Of a stretch of 64,000 bases of DNA, positions 44,288-52,903 are shown in pieces (the first letter of the stretch is position 1; each line of letters opens with the position of its first letter). The notes below the pieces were generated by a model that was given only the letters and a program-made list of their open reading frames with translations, ran no database searches and was not told where the DNA came from. The translations under genes and the position numbers were made by a program. The stretch is from positions 1-64,000 of the forward strand of contig JBGVOD010000023.1 in the NCBI GenBank assembly GCA_045126215.1, given 5' to 3'. Source of the DNA: SVEL01 sp045126215. GTDB lineage: Bacteria; Bacillota; Clostridia; Lachnospirales; Lachnospiraceae.

Positions 44288-45316
44288 TTAGTTGTCATCA
44301 ATCTGCTTTAATACACGTAAGTCTGATTCAAATAATAGTTTTATATTATTTATGCCATACTTAAGCATAGCTGTACGTTCAATACCAATTCCAAATGCCA
44401 AACCACTGTATTCTTCTGAATCAATTCCACAATTTTCAAGTACTTTCTTATTTACAATACCTGCTCCGAGAATTTCAATCCAGCCTGTTCCTTTACAGAG
44501 CTTACATCCTTTTCCTCCACATTCAAAACAACTACAGTCCACTTCTACTGATGGTTCAGTAAATGGGAAGTATGAAGGTCTAAGTCTTGTTGTTGTTCCT
44601 TCACCATATATTTTTTCAACGAATACATCTAACATTCCCTTTAAATCACAAAGTGTAATCTTCTTATCGACTACAAGTCCTTCCATCTGTGTAAACATTG
44701 GAGAATGTGTTGCATCATCATCTGAACGGAACACCTTACCTGGTGACAATATCTTAATTGGTGGCTTCTTACTTTCCATAACGTGAATCTGTCCGGCAGA
44801 TGTCTGTGTACGAAGTAAGAACTCTGGTGATAAATAGAATGTATCCTGCATATCACGCGCCGGATGATCCTTTGGTGTATTCAATGCTGTGAAATTATAA
44901 TAATCATTTTCGATTTCTGTTCCTTCATATATCTCAAATCCCATACCAGCAAAAACATCAATAAGCTGATTTCTCATCTGTGTTATAGGATGTAAGTTAC
45001 CTGTTTCAACTTCAACAGCAGGCATTGTTATATCAATCTTTTCTGACTCATACTTTCTTTGAAGTTCAATTGCCTTAATTTTTTCATCAAGTTCATTAAA
45101 ATGATTTAATGCCCATTCTTTTAATTCATTAACACCTTTACCAAAATTTGCTCTTTCTTCAGGTGCAATATTCTTCATTTCTTTCATTAACTGACCAATT
45201 TTACCGGTCTTTGAATCTAAAAATTTCTTTTTGAATTCATAAACAGCCTTTGAACTTGCAAGCTGCTTTGCACCATCTAAAATTTCCTGTTTGATGACTT
45301 CTAATCTTTCATTCAT
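44288..45316 (-). CDS. pheS: phenylalanyl-tRNA synthetase alpha subunit
   Basis: 342 residues. N-terminal coiled coil (about 1-85, ending GKGVNELKEW), then the class II catalytic core: HPITQMRNQLIDVFAGMGFE (motif 1), FNTPKDHPARDMQDTFYLSP (here ALNTPKDHPARDMQ), RTQTSAGQIHVM, PGKVFRSDDDATHSPMFTQM and GLAFGIGIERTAMLKYGI (motif 3). Makes Phe-tRNA as an alpha2beta2 enzyme with PheT. The upstream ATG at 45334 is only six codons earlier and overlaps the ribosome-binding site; the ATG at 45316 has GGAGG 11 bases before it. Confidence 0.97.
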   Translation of the reverse strand: MNERLEVIKQEILDGAKQLASSKAVYEFKKKFLDSKTGKIGQLMKEMKNIAPEERANFGKGVNELKEWALNHFNELDEKIKAIELQRKYESEKIDITMPAVEVETGNLHPITQMRNQLIDVFAGMGFEIYEGTEIENDYYNFTALNTPKDHPARDMQDTFYLSPEFLLRTQTSAGQIHVMESKKPPIKILSPGKVFRSDDDATHSPMFTQMEGLVVDKKITLCDLKGMLDVFVEKIYGEGTTTRLRPSYFPFTEPSVEVDCSCFECGGKGCKLCKGTGWIEILGAGIVNKKVLENCGIDSEEYSGLAFGIGIERTAMLKYGINNIKLLFESDLRVLKQIDDN

Positions 45317-45404
45317 TGAAAAATTAACCTCCATTCTTTTTCTACCATTTACATAATTCGCCAGGCACTTTTACACATAACAAAATATGTGTTTACTTTC
45401 TTAT

Positions 45405-45673
45405 ATGGTTAGAGCAAAAAAAGTCCCAGCTAGTTTCCTAACTGGGACGAATATATTCCGCGGTACCACCCATTTTCCTACATATAAAAAAGCAGGCTCT
45501 CAATTATGCTTTTCGCGCATCAATCGGTATCTCCTACACAATAAACTCTTCAAAGATACAGCTCCAGTGTGAATTTCAGCTTCTACCAATACATATCGCT
45601 CTCAGTCAATGACGATATATCCCTGTATATTGTTAACAAGTCGCTTACTATGCACCTTCATCGCAACATTTGT
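45405..45673 (-). promoter_or_regulatory. T-box leader, phenylalanine specific
   Basis: On the minus strand: GGTGCATAGTAAGCGA and ACAGGGA of stem I, a specifier segment AAATTCAC giving UUC (Phe) near 45571-45573, the T-box TGGTACCGCGG at about 45457-45468, and a terminator (GTCCCAG/CTGGGAC, 45423-45448) with seven T residues. Uncharged tRNA-Phe binding should favour the antiterminator and readthrough to pheST. Predicted start at about 45673. Confidence 0.95.
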
Positions 45674-45679
45674 AAAAAT

Positions 45680-45707
45680 ATTATCATAAACCAAAGCTTA
45701 TTGTCAA
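45680..45707 (-). promoter_or_regulatory. promoter of the pheST T-box transcript
   Basis: TTGACA on the minus strand at 45707-45702 and GATAAT 16 bases downstream (45685-45680). No other such pair lies this near the T-box start. Confidence 0.65.
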
Positions 45708-45845
45708 GATTTGACTTGCTAACAATTTGTTCATATTTTATTCAAATTTTTTTTACAAGAAAACACTTATTTATTAATATATAACGTATATACTAAAATC
45801 ATCGAAAGAGAAAATCTATCGATAACAAATTTTCATAATTTTTTG

Positions 45846-45890
45846 GTTTGTGTTTAACACAAACTCCTCCCCTTTTATTTATTATACAAA
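45846..45890 (-). promoter_or_regulatory. palindrome, promoter and possible leader peptide upstream of the pheST promoter
   Basis: GTTTGTGTTTAACACAAAC (45846-45864) is a perfect 19-bp palindrome with a one-base centre. On the minus strand TATAAT (45886-45881) comes about 20 bases earlier, with a weak TTTTGG 17 bases before it. GGGGAGGAG just before the palindrome, and a GTG inside it, would encode a short peptide of about 14 residues. It may be a regulated small transcript or relic. Confidence 0.4.
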
Positions 45891-45910
45891 GTCAACCAAA
45901 TAACCAAAAC

Positions 45911-45939
45911 AAAAAAGGATGCGTTCTGCATCCTTTTTT
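45911..45939. terminator. bidirectional terminator
   Basis: AAAAAAGGATGC and GCATCCTTTTTT form a perfect 12-base stem with a five-base loop. It ends the small unknown gene on the minus strand. Confidence 0.92.
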
Positions 45940-45955
45940 GTTTTTTAGCTTCTTA

Positions 45956-46159
45956 CTAAATATTGTTATTTCTTCGTTCTTTATTGACAATTTCAATTGC
46001 CTGATCTAATCGTACAAACATTACATCACCAACAGGAGTGTTAAATGGAATAGCTGCTGCTTTAAGTTCATCACATATCTGCAACTTTTGTTCAGCATGC
46101 TCGACATATAGTTTTTGGTATAATTTTTTGTAAAATTCTGCATCTGCCTCAAAACCCAT
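45956..46159 (-). CDS. small unknown protein
   Basis: 67 residues, not recognised. Sequence is helical and charged (GFEADAEFYKKLYQKLYVEH, later LKAAAIPFNTPVGDVMF and AIEIVNKERRNN), with one Cys and no signal peptide or membrane segment. The frame is open seven codons further upstream; the ATG at 46159 has GAGG eight bases before it. It has its own terminator, which argues for a real gene. Flanked by about 250 bases of empty AT-rich DNA on the 5' side. A coiled-coil or small adaptor role is only a guess. Confidence 0.55.
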   Translation of the reverse strand: MGFEADAEFYKKLYQKLYVEHAEQKLQICDELKAAAIPFNTPVGDVMFVRLDQAIEIVNKERRNNNI

Positions 46160-46355
46160 AATATCAACCTCTTTTTTCAAAATATATGTAAAAAATTTTA
46201 TACAAACATCAGTGTAATGAAAGCATATATAATGAATTCACGAGTTATTATATGCTATTCACCTATATATAGTATAAAAATATGTACGTAAAAAATCAAT
46301 ATAAATTTTTATATTTTCTTAGTAATTTTATTCAAAAAGTGTGTTTTTATATAGC

Positions 46356-46388
46356 AAAAAAGGTAAGAAACAATGTTCTTACCTTTTT
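46356..46388 (-). terminator. terminator after the GGGtGRT gene
   Basis: AAAAAGGTAAGAA and TTCTTACCTTTTT form a 13-base stem with a loop of CATTG, followed by T residues on the minus strand. Confidence 0.9.
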
Positions 46389-46413
46389 ATATTAAATCTC
46401 GGATTTATATTTC

Positions 46414-47424
46414 CTAGAACTTACCAGCTGCTGCTGCTTCCTCAATGGAAACTGCAACTGCAACTGTCATACCAACCATTGGGTTGTTACCAGCACCGAT
46501 GAGACCCATCATTTCTACGTGAGCAGGAACTGATGATGAACCAGCGAACTGTGCATCTGAATGCATACGACCCATTGTATCTGTCATACCATATGAAGCT
46601 GGACCTGCAGCCATATTATCTGGATGAAGTGTTCTACCTGTACCACCACCTGATGCTACTGAAAAATATTTCTTACCCTGTTCGATACATTCTTTCTTGT
46701 ATGTACCTGCAACTGGATGCTGGAATCTAGTTGGGTTTGTTGAGTTACCAGTAATAGAAACATCAACGCCTTCCTTATGCATGATTGCAACACCTTCACA
46801 AACATCATTTGCACCATAGCAGTTAACCTTTGATCTAAGACCATCTGAATAAGCTGTTCTAGAGATTTCTTTAACTGTATTTGTATATGGATCGTATTCT
46901 GTTTCAACAAATGTGAAACCATTAATACGAGAAATAATCTGTGCTGCATCTTTTCCAAGACCATTTAAGATAACTCTTAAAGGTTTCTGACGTACTTTAT
47001 TAGCTTTTTCAGCAATACCGATAGCACCTTCAGCTGCTGCAAATGATTCATGACCAGCTAAGAATGCGAAACATTCTGTTTCTTCTTCAAGTAACATCTT
47101 TCCTAAATTACCATGTCCAAGACCAACCTTACGTGTGTCTGCAACTGAACCTGGAATACAGAATGACTGAAGACCTTCACCAATTGCTGCTGCAGCATCT
47201 GCTGCCTTTCTACAATTCTTCTTGATTGCGATTGCTGCACCTACAATATATGCCCAACAAGCGTTCTCAAAACAAATTGGCTGGATACCTTTAATCTGAT
47301 TGTAAACATCAAGACCTGCATCCTTTGTAATTTTTTCTGCTTCTTCAATTGAAGCGATTCCATAGCTATTTAAAACAGAATTGATTTTGTCAATTCTTCT
47401 TTCATATGATTCGAATAATGCCAT
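46414..47424 (-). CDS. GGGtGRT protein
   Basis: 336 residues of the family named after its conserved motif: VASGGGTGRTLHP, with GGGTGRT at 259-265. Other marked stretches are CRKAADAAAAIGEGLQSF, RKVGLGHGNLGKMLLEEE, TECFAFLAGHESFAAAEGAI and SITGNSTNPTRFQHPVAGTY. Several conserved His and Cys residues (C51, C57-like CWAY, H104, H125) could bind metal or a cofactor. Function unknown in the literature I know. No signal peptide. It lies 19 bases after the NifU-like gene and is found with it across Clostridia, so a joint role involving an Fe-S cluster is likely. GGAGG start. Confidence 0.85.
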   Translation of the reverse strand: MALFESYERRIDKINSVLNSYGIASIEEAEKITKDAGLDVYNQIKGIQPICFENACWAYIVGAAIAIKKNCRKAADAAAAIGEGLQSFCIPGSVADTRKVGLGHGNLGKMLLEEETECFAFLAGHESFAAAEGAIGIAEKANKVRQKPLRVILNGLGKDAAQIISRINGFTFVETEYDPYTNTVKEISRTAYSDGLRSKVNCYGANDVCEGVAIMHKEGVDVSITGNSTNPTRFQHPVAGTYKKECIEQGKKYFSVASGGGTGRTLHPDNMAAGPASYGMTDTMGRMHSDAQFAGSSSVPAHVEMMGLIGAGNNPMVGMTVAVAVSIEEAAAAGKF

Positions 47425-47443
47425 TATGTTGTCCTCCTTCTAA

Positions 47444-48136
47444 CTACTCTTGTCTAGGATCAATGATCTTAACTGCGTCTGCAACTCTACCATACTGACC
47501 CTTAGCTTTTTCGTAAGCTGTTGTAGGATCGTCACCCTTCTTGATGAAATCTGTCATCTTTCCAAGGCTAACGAACTGGTAACCGATAATCTGATCATTT
47601 GCATCAAGAGCAATACCTGTAACATAACCTTCTGCCATTTCAAGGTAACGAGGACCTTTCTTAAGTGTTCCATACATTGTACCAACCTGTGAACGAAGAC
47701 CTTTTCCTAAATCTTCAAGACCAGCACCTACTGGAAGACCTTCTTCTGAGAAAGCTGACTGTGTACGACCATAAACGATCTGTAAGAATAACTCTCTCAT
47801 AGCTGTATTAATAGCATCACATACTAAGTCAGTATTTAATGCTTCCATAACTGTTAATCCTGGTAAGATTTCTGCTGCCATAGCTGCTGAATGTGTCATA
47901 CCTGAACAACCAATTGTTTCTACTAAAGCTTCCTGGATGATACCTTCTTTAACATTTAAAGTAAGCTTACATGCACCCTGCTGTGGAGCACACCAACCAA
48001 TACCGTGTGTTAAACCTGAAATATCCTTTACTTCTTTATTCTTTACCCATTTTCCTTCTGTTGGAACTGGAGCTGCGCCATGATGAACGCCCTGTGCCAC
48101 TGGACACATTTTTTCTACTTCTTGTGAATAAATCAT
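47444..48136 (-). CDS. NifU/IscU-like Fe-S scaffold protein
   Basis: 230 residues. Cysteines at 11, 49, 56 and 77; the segments IGWCAPQQGACKLTLNVKEG and ALVETIGCSGMTHSAAMAAE are the NifU/IscU-like core in which cysteines carry a transient cluster. The following GLTVMEALNTD helix fits that fold. About 100 extra C-terminal residues extend beyond a normal scaffold (GLEDLGKGLRSQVGTMYGTL). No IscS or SUF genes are nearby, so it is not the housekeeping system; the GGGtGRT protein downstream is the probable partner. AAAGGAG start. Confidence 0.8.
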   Translation of the reverse strand: MIYSQEVEKMCPVAQGVHHGAAPVPTEGKWVKNKEVKDISGLTHGIGWCAPQQGACKLTLNVKEGIIQEALVETIGCSGMTHSAAMAAEILPGLTVMEALNTDLVCDAINTAMRELFLQIVYGRTQSAFSEEGLPVGAGLEDLGKGLRSQVGTMYGTLKKGPRYLEMAEGYVTGIALDANDQIIGYQFVSLGKMTDFIKKGDDPTTAYEKAKGQYGRVADAVKIIDPRQE

Positions 48137-48272
48137 TATAAATCTCCTTTCGAAATTTAATTCTTCGACTATTTTCTCACAAAATTCGAAATTAGTCTAC
48201 AAATTTTCTCAAAAAAAATTACTAAATTTCTCAAATAAAATTACAAAAAATATAAAATATCTCTAATTTTTG

Positions 48273-49109
48273 CTATCTTTTAATTTTTGCACCACATTCA
48301 GGACACTTTCTTGAAAATGCTTTCAATACGCCTCCGCAGTGTTTACATACATTTTTGTCGTATTCAACAACTTCACCATTTAATTTATATGTTCTTTCTT
48401 TTTCAAAATTATAAAAGTCATCCATATTACTGTTATCATATGAATAATTACTACTATATGTATAGCTGTCATCTGCAGAATGGGAATGTGTATTACATTC
48501 ATTTAATGTAGCCTTAGTTGCATCATACTCAGGAATTTCTCTGTTCTCATTAATATTATTCAGAACTCTGTTATTTTGTACATTTCTATTTCCATTCACA
48601 ACATTTTGTCTGTTCACATTCATTGCATTTTGCCTTTTCGCATTCATCGCATTCACTGAGTTAGCTGTTGTACTCTGGACATTTACAAATGAACGTCCTA
48701 CATTTGTATTTCCGTTTAATGTATTGTTAGAATAATGAGAATTAATTGTGCTATAACGTTTATCTACTGTTGAATTTATACTACCATTTCCTACATTCCT
48801 ATTATAACTATTATAATAAGAACCATTTTGTGTTCTATTTGTCATTTTTTTCGAAGCAGCATACATGACGCATGCAAAGCAGGTAATAAATACTCCTAAA
48901 AACGGAATGAAAATAAATAAAAAGAAACTCTTTGGCGCTTTTGTAGTCTTAATAAATATAGTAGCAAACATTAATTCTATAGCAAAGAAAAAAACATAAA
49001 AGAATATCTGTCCAAATGAAAAAAATTCAAAACCACTATCATTCATATAATCACTGATAAATTCATTAAAAACCTCCGAATCACCACTATGTAAAATAAA
49101 GTCTTTCAT
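48273..49109 (-). CDS. membrane protein with Asn-rich linker and zinc ribbon
   Basis: 278 residues. Two membrane helices (about 32-55 and 63-85: IFFYVFFFAIELMFATIFI; FFLFIFIPFLGVFITCFACV). A long Asn/Ser-rich linker of about 120 residues contains short repeats (NAMNAKRQNAMNVNRQNVVN). The C-terminus is a zinc ribbon, CKHCGG...CPECGAKIKR. The reading frame extends 15 codons upstream, but ATG 49109 has GAGGAGG. It resembles 'zinc-ribbon domain-containing' envelope proteins of unknown function. Transcribed divergently from the 177-residue gene at 49308. Confidence 0.7.
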   Translation of the reverse strand: MKDFILHSGDSEVFNEFISDYMNDSGFEFFSFGQIFFYVFFFAIELMFATIFIKTTKAPKSFFLFIFIPFLGVFITCFACVMYAASKKMTNRTQNGSYYNSYNRNVGNGSINSTVDKRYSTINSHYSNNTLNGNTNVGRSFVNVQSTTANSVNAMNAKRQNAMNVNRQNVVNGNRNVQNNRVLNNINENREIPEYDATKATLNECNTHSHSADDSYTYSSNYSYDNSNMDDFYNFEKERTYKLNGEVVEYDKNVCKHCGGVLKAFSRKCPECGAKIKR

Positions 49110-49307
49110 AAACTTCCTCCTCATATAAATTATATTCTTCACATAAAAAAACAAATCATATATTTAGTGAAAATATCCACAAAAAAAATATATTATTCTG
49201 TTTTTTTGTAATTATTTTTTAATGTACAACCATTCTTTTTTATGATAGAATTGTTACGCAAAAAAATCAATACTTTAGTTATTTATTTTGTGTAAATGGA
49301 GGTATTT

Positions 49308-49841
49308 ATGTCATTATTTAGTTCACCAAAAAAGAAAAAGCTTAAATTACGTGATAATTTATGTCACGATATAGACATTTTCATCCAGGTTCATTATGTT
49401 CGCGAAAGAAATGCCGAAAGATACAAATTCAATACATTAACGCTTAAAGATGACCCTGATAGAACAGCTTGCAAAGAATGGTACGAAAATCACGGAAATC
49501 CTGAAAGTTTCAGTGAAGTTGCATTAATATATCTTGAAGAAAAGAAGCGTGACGAAAAGACAGTTTCCGAAAAATACCAATTAGGTAATAACTTTTTTTC
49601 AAATCTTAGAAACAATAAAACATATCACCCATCAAAAGGCGAAGCAGTTTGTACATGTATGGCCTTTCATTTAAACTATGAATCTGCAAGAGCTCTTCTT
49701 AAAACAGCCGGTTACGCATTTTCAAATTCAGTTAAATCGGATTTAATAATCAGATATTTTCTTGAAAATCATATATTTAATATTTCTGATTTAAACTATG
49801 TATTAGAACACTTTGAACAGCCAAAAGTTCAAGAATTATAA
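49308..49841 (+). CDS. small basic protein with helix-turn-helix-like C-terminal domain
   Basis: 177 residues. Lys-rich start (FSSPKKKKLKLRDNL), then a helical middle. The C-terminal 95 residues read GNNFFSNLRNNKTYHPSKGE, AVCTCMAFHLNYESARALLK and KSDLIIRYFLENHIFNISDL. That pattern is familiar from a domain attached to macrodomain or phage-type proteins in Firmicutes, with the fold of a DNA-binding helix-turn-helix. Here it is free-standing. The start ATG at 49308 has GGAGG; four further codons upstream are possible. A regulatory role is inferred. Confidence 0.6.
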   Translation: MSLFSSPKKKKLKLRDNLCHDIDIFIQVHYVRERNAERYKFNTLTLKDDPDRTACKEWYENHGNPESFSEVALIYLEEKKRDEKTVSEKYQLGNNFFSNLRNNKTYHPSKGEAVCTCMAFHLNYESARALLKTAGYAFSNSVKSDLIIRYFLENHIFNISDLNYVLEHFEQPKVQEL

Positions 49842-49909
49842 TTTCACAACTTAACGCAGGAGTCGCAAAGCCGCGAAGCAATTCGTAATTATCATTCAGA
49901 TTATAATAT

Positions 49910-50278
49910 TTATGATTTGATTGCACGAATAGTTTCGTACTTCCTGCTAAAATATATAATACTTCTAATATACATAATCATCATACACATTATATTGCAT
50001 ACAAAATATAAGAGTTCTAAAACCATAAGGACAACAAACATATTATCCATAATAAAGATAACAATTGATGTGAATAACATAATCACACTTCCTGCAATAT
50101 AAAATATTCTATCAAACAACTCATTGTAATTTTTCATTAGTTCCATTTCTCTTCTACTTTTACCATCAAACTCTATATTACAAGGACTTATCTTTGAATA
50201 GAACTGAATAATATAAGTTACACCCAAAACAAATATTGAAACAAAACAACTTATTATAATAAAATTAACACTATTCAT
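49910..50278 (-). CDS. small membrane protein
   Basis: 122 residues, not recognised. About three or four helices: FIIISCFVSIFVLGVTYII, IFYIAGSVIMLFTSIVIFI, and FVVLMVLELLYFVCNIMCMM with MYIRSIIYF. A charged loop follows the first helix. The frame can be extended four codons, but ATG 50278 has GGAGG. It lies 68 bases after the convergent gene at 49308-49841. No domain link; function unknown. Confidence 0.55.
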   Translation of the reverse strand: MNSVNFIIISCFVSIFVLGVTYIIQFYSKISPCNIEFDGKSRREMELMKNYNELFDRIFYIAGSVIMLFTSIVIFIMDNMFVVLMVLELLYFVCNIMCMMIMYIRSIIYFSRKYETIRAIKS

Positions 50279-50330
50279 ATGTACCTCCAAATTATGTGTT
50301 TATTCTGTATCTGTTGTACATATAATAGCA

Positions 50331-50369
50331 AACCCAAAGTACATTTTTTCGTACTTTGGGTTATCTTTT
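50331..50369. terminator. hairpin between GGDEF gene and small membrane protein
   Basis: AACCCAAAGTAC and GTACTTTGGGTT form a perfect 12-base stem. The T tract is strong on the plus strand (ATCTTTTTTT) and weak on the minus strand. It may end the GGDEF transcript. Confidence 0.7.
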
Positions 50370-50450
50370 TTTAACTATTTCAAATTATTTTTAAAGTATT
50401 AATATTTATTATACGTTTTTATAATATAATTCCTTTGTCGCCTATTTCTT

Positions 50451-52772
50451 TTAGGCTTTCTTCCTAATATCACTTCTACGATATGCTTTTCTCTCATATA
50501 ATATTGAGTCAGCTTTACGTATCATATTATCTAACTCTGTATTCTCAGAACATTTTTCCACACAATATCCTACTGTAATATCAATATAGTATGGTTTATC
50601 AGAAGAATCGTTAAATTGTACTGTATTTGCTTTTATTCTATCGATAATTTCAAGTGCATCACTCTCATTTCTTACAATAGCAATAGCAGCAAACTCATCT
50701 CCACCGATTCTTCCGATTATATCAGAGTCTCTTAAGCTGCTTTTTAAGTATTCACCTGCTTTTTTTATAGAAAAGTCACCTTCTGTATGACCAAACTTAT
50801 CATTTATATCTTTAAGATGGTCTAAATCTGCATAAATACACAATACATATGTATATCGTTCACCCTTTATTTTATTCATTGCATTTTCAAAGAATCCTCT
50901 TCTATTGTACAGTCCTGTAAGTTCATCTTTTTCAGATATGACATTCAAAATTTCATTTTTGCTCTTAAGAACATTCATTACATTTTCCAGTTCACCCTGT
51001 ATCTGTCTCTGCTGCTTTATAAGATTCATAAACTGAATCGCACTTCCAATATGTAACGAAACACTGTACATACTAGTTATGTATTCTTTTTTCAGTTCAC
51101 ATACAAGTATTCCATATACACGTTTTCCTGCAAACAATGTGTATGTTGCCATATTATCACAATTATTATAGTCAATTATATCAACAAATCCATTTTCTTT
51201 TGTTAAGTACACATCCGTAACATCGGGAGTGATTTTTCCATTTTCAATTTTTGCAACAAGACGTAATCTATCAGGACACTTCCAGTCCACACTACTTTTG
51301 TTAACAACTTTTTTATCAAGGAGAAACATATATGCATTATTGACCTGCATAAATCTCAGTCTCTCCATAATACACTCATATGTCTGAATATCATTATCAA
51401 TATTTACAATCATATCACGTGTAATGAATGGTGTTGTCCAGATATGTCTTTGTAATGTATCAATCCTGAAATTAGATTCAACTATCATTATACTTTGAAT
51501 ATAATCTACAGTTTTAGATGTCATATCCATCAACTTCTTCTGCTTGTTAATATCATCTCCAAGAAAGAGAACTTTTGTAATATATTTAGAATATTTTGCA
51601 ACAAATTTTCCTATTGAGACATTACCACATTCAACAAGTTTCTTGATATTCATTTGTATATATTCAATATCATAATCTATAACATCTTTATTGAAGAATA
51701 CTTCAAAAATATGTGTAAATATATCATCCAAGATTTTATGAACTTTAATATCATCATCTATACATAATTTGTAAAAGAATATACTTTCAGCAATCTTACT
51801 GATAACTTCTTTCTTTATTTCATCAATACTTTTACTTTTTAGGATATCATTATCATCTTCTACTTCTACAGAGTTATACTCGGTCGAATTTCTTTTCTTG
51901 AAATAAACTGGTACTCTGACATCCTCACTATCGCCTTTTTCATATAAATCAATAGCTTTTTTCATAGCCATGTATCCAAGATCATACGCATTCTGTTCTA
52001 CAGTTGTAAGCGATGGTATTGATGACTTAGCTTCAGGAATATCGTCAAATCCTGTTATCTTTATGTCTCTTCCAGGTTCTTTTCCTCTCTTTCTGCATTC
52101 TTCATAGCATGCCAATGCCATTGTATCATTTGCACATACGAAAGCATCAATATCATCATATTCATCAAGAACCTGAGCAATAAGATGTTTTGAGTTAGCA
52201 GAATAATCGCCATATTTTATATATCCTTCTTTGATCTCAAGATTATGCTTGAACATAGACATATAATATGCGTCCAAACGTTCCTCTGCATCCCTGTTAT
52301 TTTCTTTTGGACCACCAATATATGCAATATTCTTACAATTATGTTCTTCTACTAAATTGTCGATACATTTTCCTATTCCATCATAATTGTCTGAAATAAC
52401 ACATGTAATATCCTTGTACATATCTCCAACAATAATAATCGGAATATTTAAATCTTTGAATCTATCAAAGAACTCTTCTTTTGATTCTTGAAGATATAAA
52501 TAGAATGTAGAATACAAAACAACTATTACATCTAGTTTACCCATTCTAATATAGTCAAAAACTGTGTTGAACTGGAATATATATTTTTGTTCTTTATTTC
52601 CACCTTCATAATAATACAGTTCATCAAAAGAGTTAGCATGAGCCCCCATAAAAAACATAGTCTTTACACCACAATCACTACCTCTTTGAACAATACCATT
52701 AAGAATATCATCCGTATGTGATGCGCAAATATTTCCAATTAATACACCAACTGTAGTGTCTTTATCCTTCAT
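50451..52772 (-). CDS. LacI-type sensor fused to a diguanylate cyclase
   Basis: 773 residues, soluble. Residues 1-290 have the type I periplasmic-binding-protein fold of LacI regulators without the DNA-binding head: TVGVLIGNICASHTDDILNG, NCKNIAYIGGPKENNRDAEE, DAFVCANDTMALACYEECRK, ITGFDDIPEAKSSIPSLTTV. A helical linker follows, then LTGLYNRRGFF, YADLDHLKDINDKFGH and the active loop RIGGDEFAA (GGDEF at 690-694). The RxxD inhibitory site is intact (RDSD five residues before). A sugar or nucleoside ligand is thus likely to control c-di-GMP synthesis, without a membrane. The start has GGAGG; monocistronic. Confidence 0.92.
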   Translation of the reverse strand: MKDKDTTVGVLIGNICASHTDDILNGIVQRGSDCGVKTMFFMGAHANSFDELYYYEGGNKEQKYIFQFNTVFDYIRMGKLDVIVVLYSTFYLYLQESKEEFFDRFKDLNIPIIIVGDMYKDITCVISDNYDGIGKCIDNLVEEHNCKNIAYIGGPKENNRDAEERLDAYYMSMFKHNLEIKEGYIKYGDYSANSKHLIAQVLDEYDDIDAFVCANDTMALACYEECRKRGKEPGRDIKITGFDDIPEAKSSIPSLTTVEQNAYDLGYMAMKKAIDLYEKGDSEDVRVPVYFKKRNSTEYNSVEVEDDNDILKSKSIDEIKKEVISKIAESIFFYKLCIDDDIKVHKILDDIFTHIFEVFFNKDVIDYDIEYIQMNIKKLVECGNVSIGKFVAKYSKYITKVLFLGDDINKQKKLMDMTSKTVDYIQSIMIVESNFRIDTLQRHIWTTPFITRDMIVNIDNDIQTYECIMERLRFMQVNNAYMFLLDKKVVNKSSVDWKCPDRLRLVAKIENGKITPDVTDVYLTKENGFVDIIDYNNCDNMATYTLFAGKRVYGILVCELKKEYITSMYSVSLHIGSAIQFMNLIKQQRQIQGELENVMNVLKSKNEILNVISEKDELTGLYNRRGFFENAMNKIKGERYTYVLCIYADLDHLKDINDKFGHTEGDFSIKKAGEYLKSSLRDSDIIGRIGGDEFAAIAIVRNESDALEIIDRIKANTVQFNDSSDKPYYIDITVGYCVEKCSENTELDNMIRKADSILYERKAYRRSDIRKKA

Positions 52773-52862
52773 TGTAATTTCCTCCGAAATCTATTTTCAA
52801 ACATACGAGCCAATATAAATATAGTATTATTATAGCACATTTTTTCGTTTGTACAAACAATA

Positions 52863-52900
52863 AAACTCGATTATCAAACATTTTTTTGATAATCGAGTTT
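52863..52900 (-). terminator. terminator of the MBOAT/ABC-F operon
   Basis: AAACTCGATTATCAAA and TTTGATAATCGAGTTT form a 16-base stem, followed by TATTGTTTG on the minus strand. Confidence 0.85.
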
Positions 52901-52903
52901 ATT

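Noticed and set aside
45387..45784. Plus-strand ORFs over the T-box
   Set aside because: They overlap a structured RNA leader and have no independent signals.
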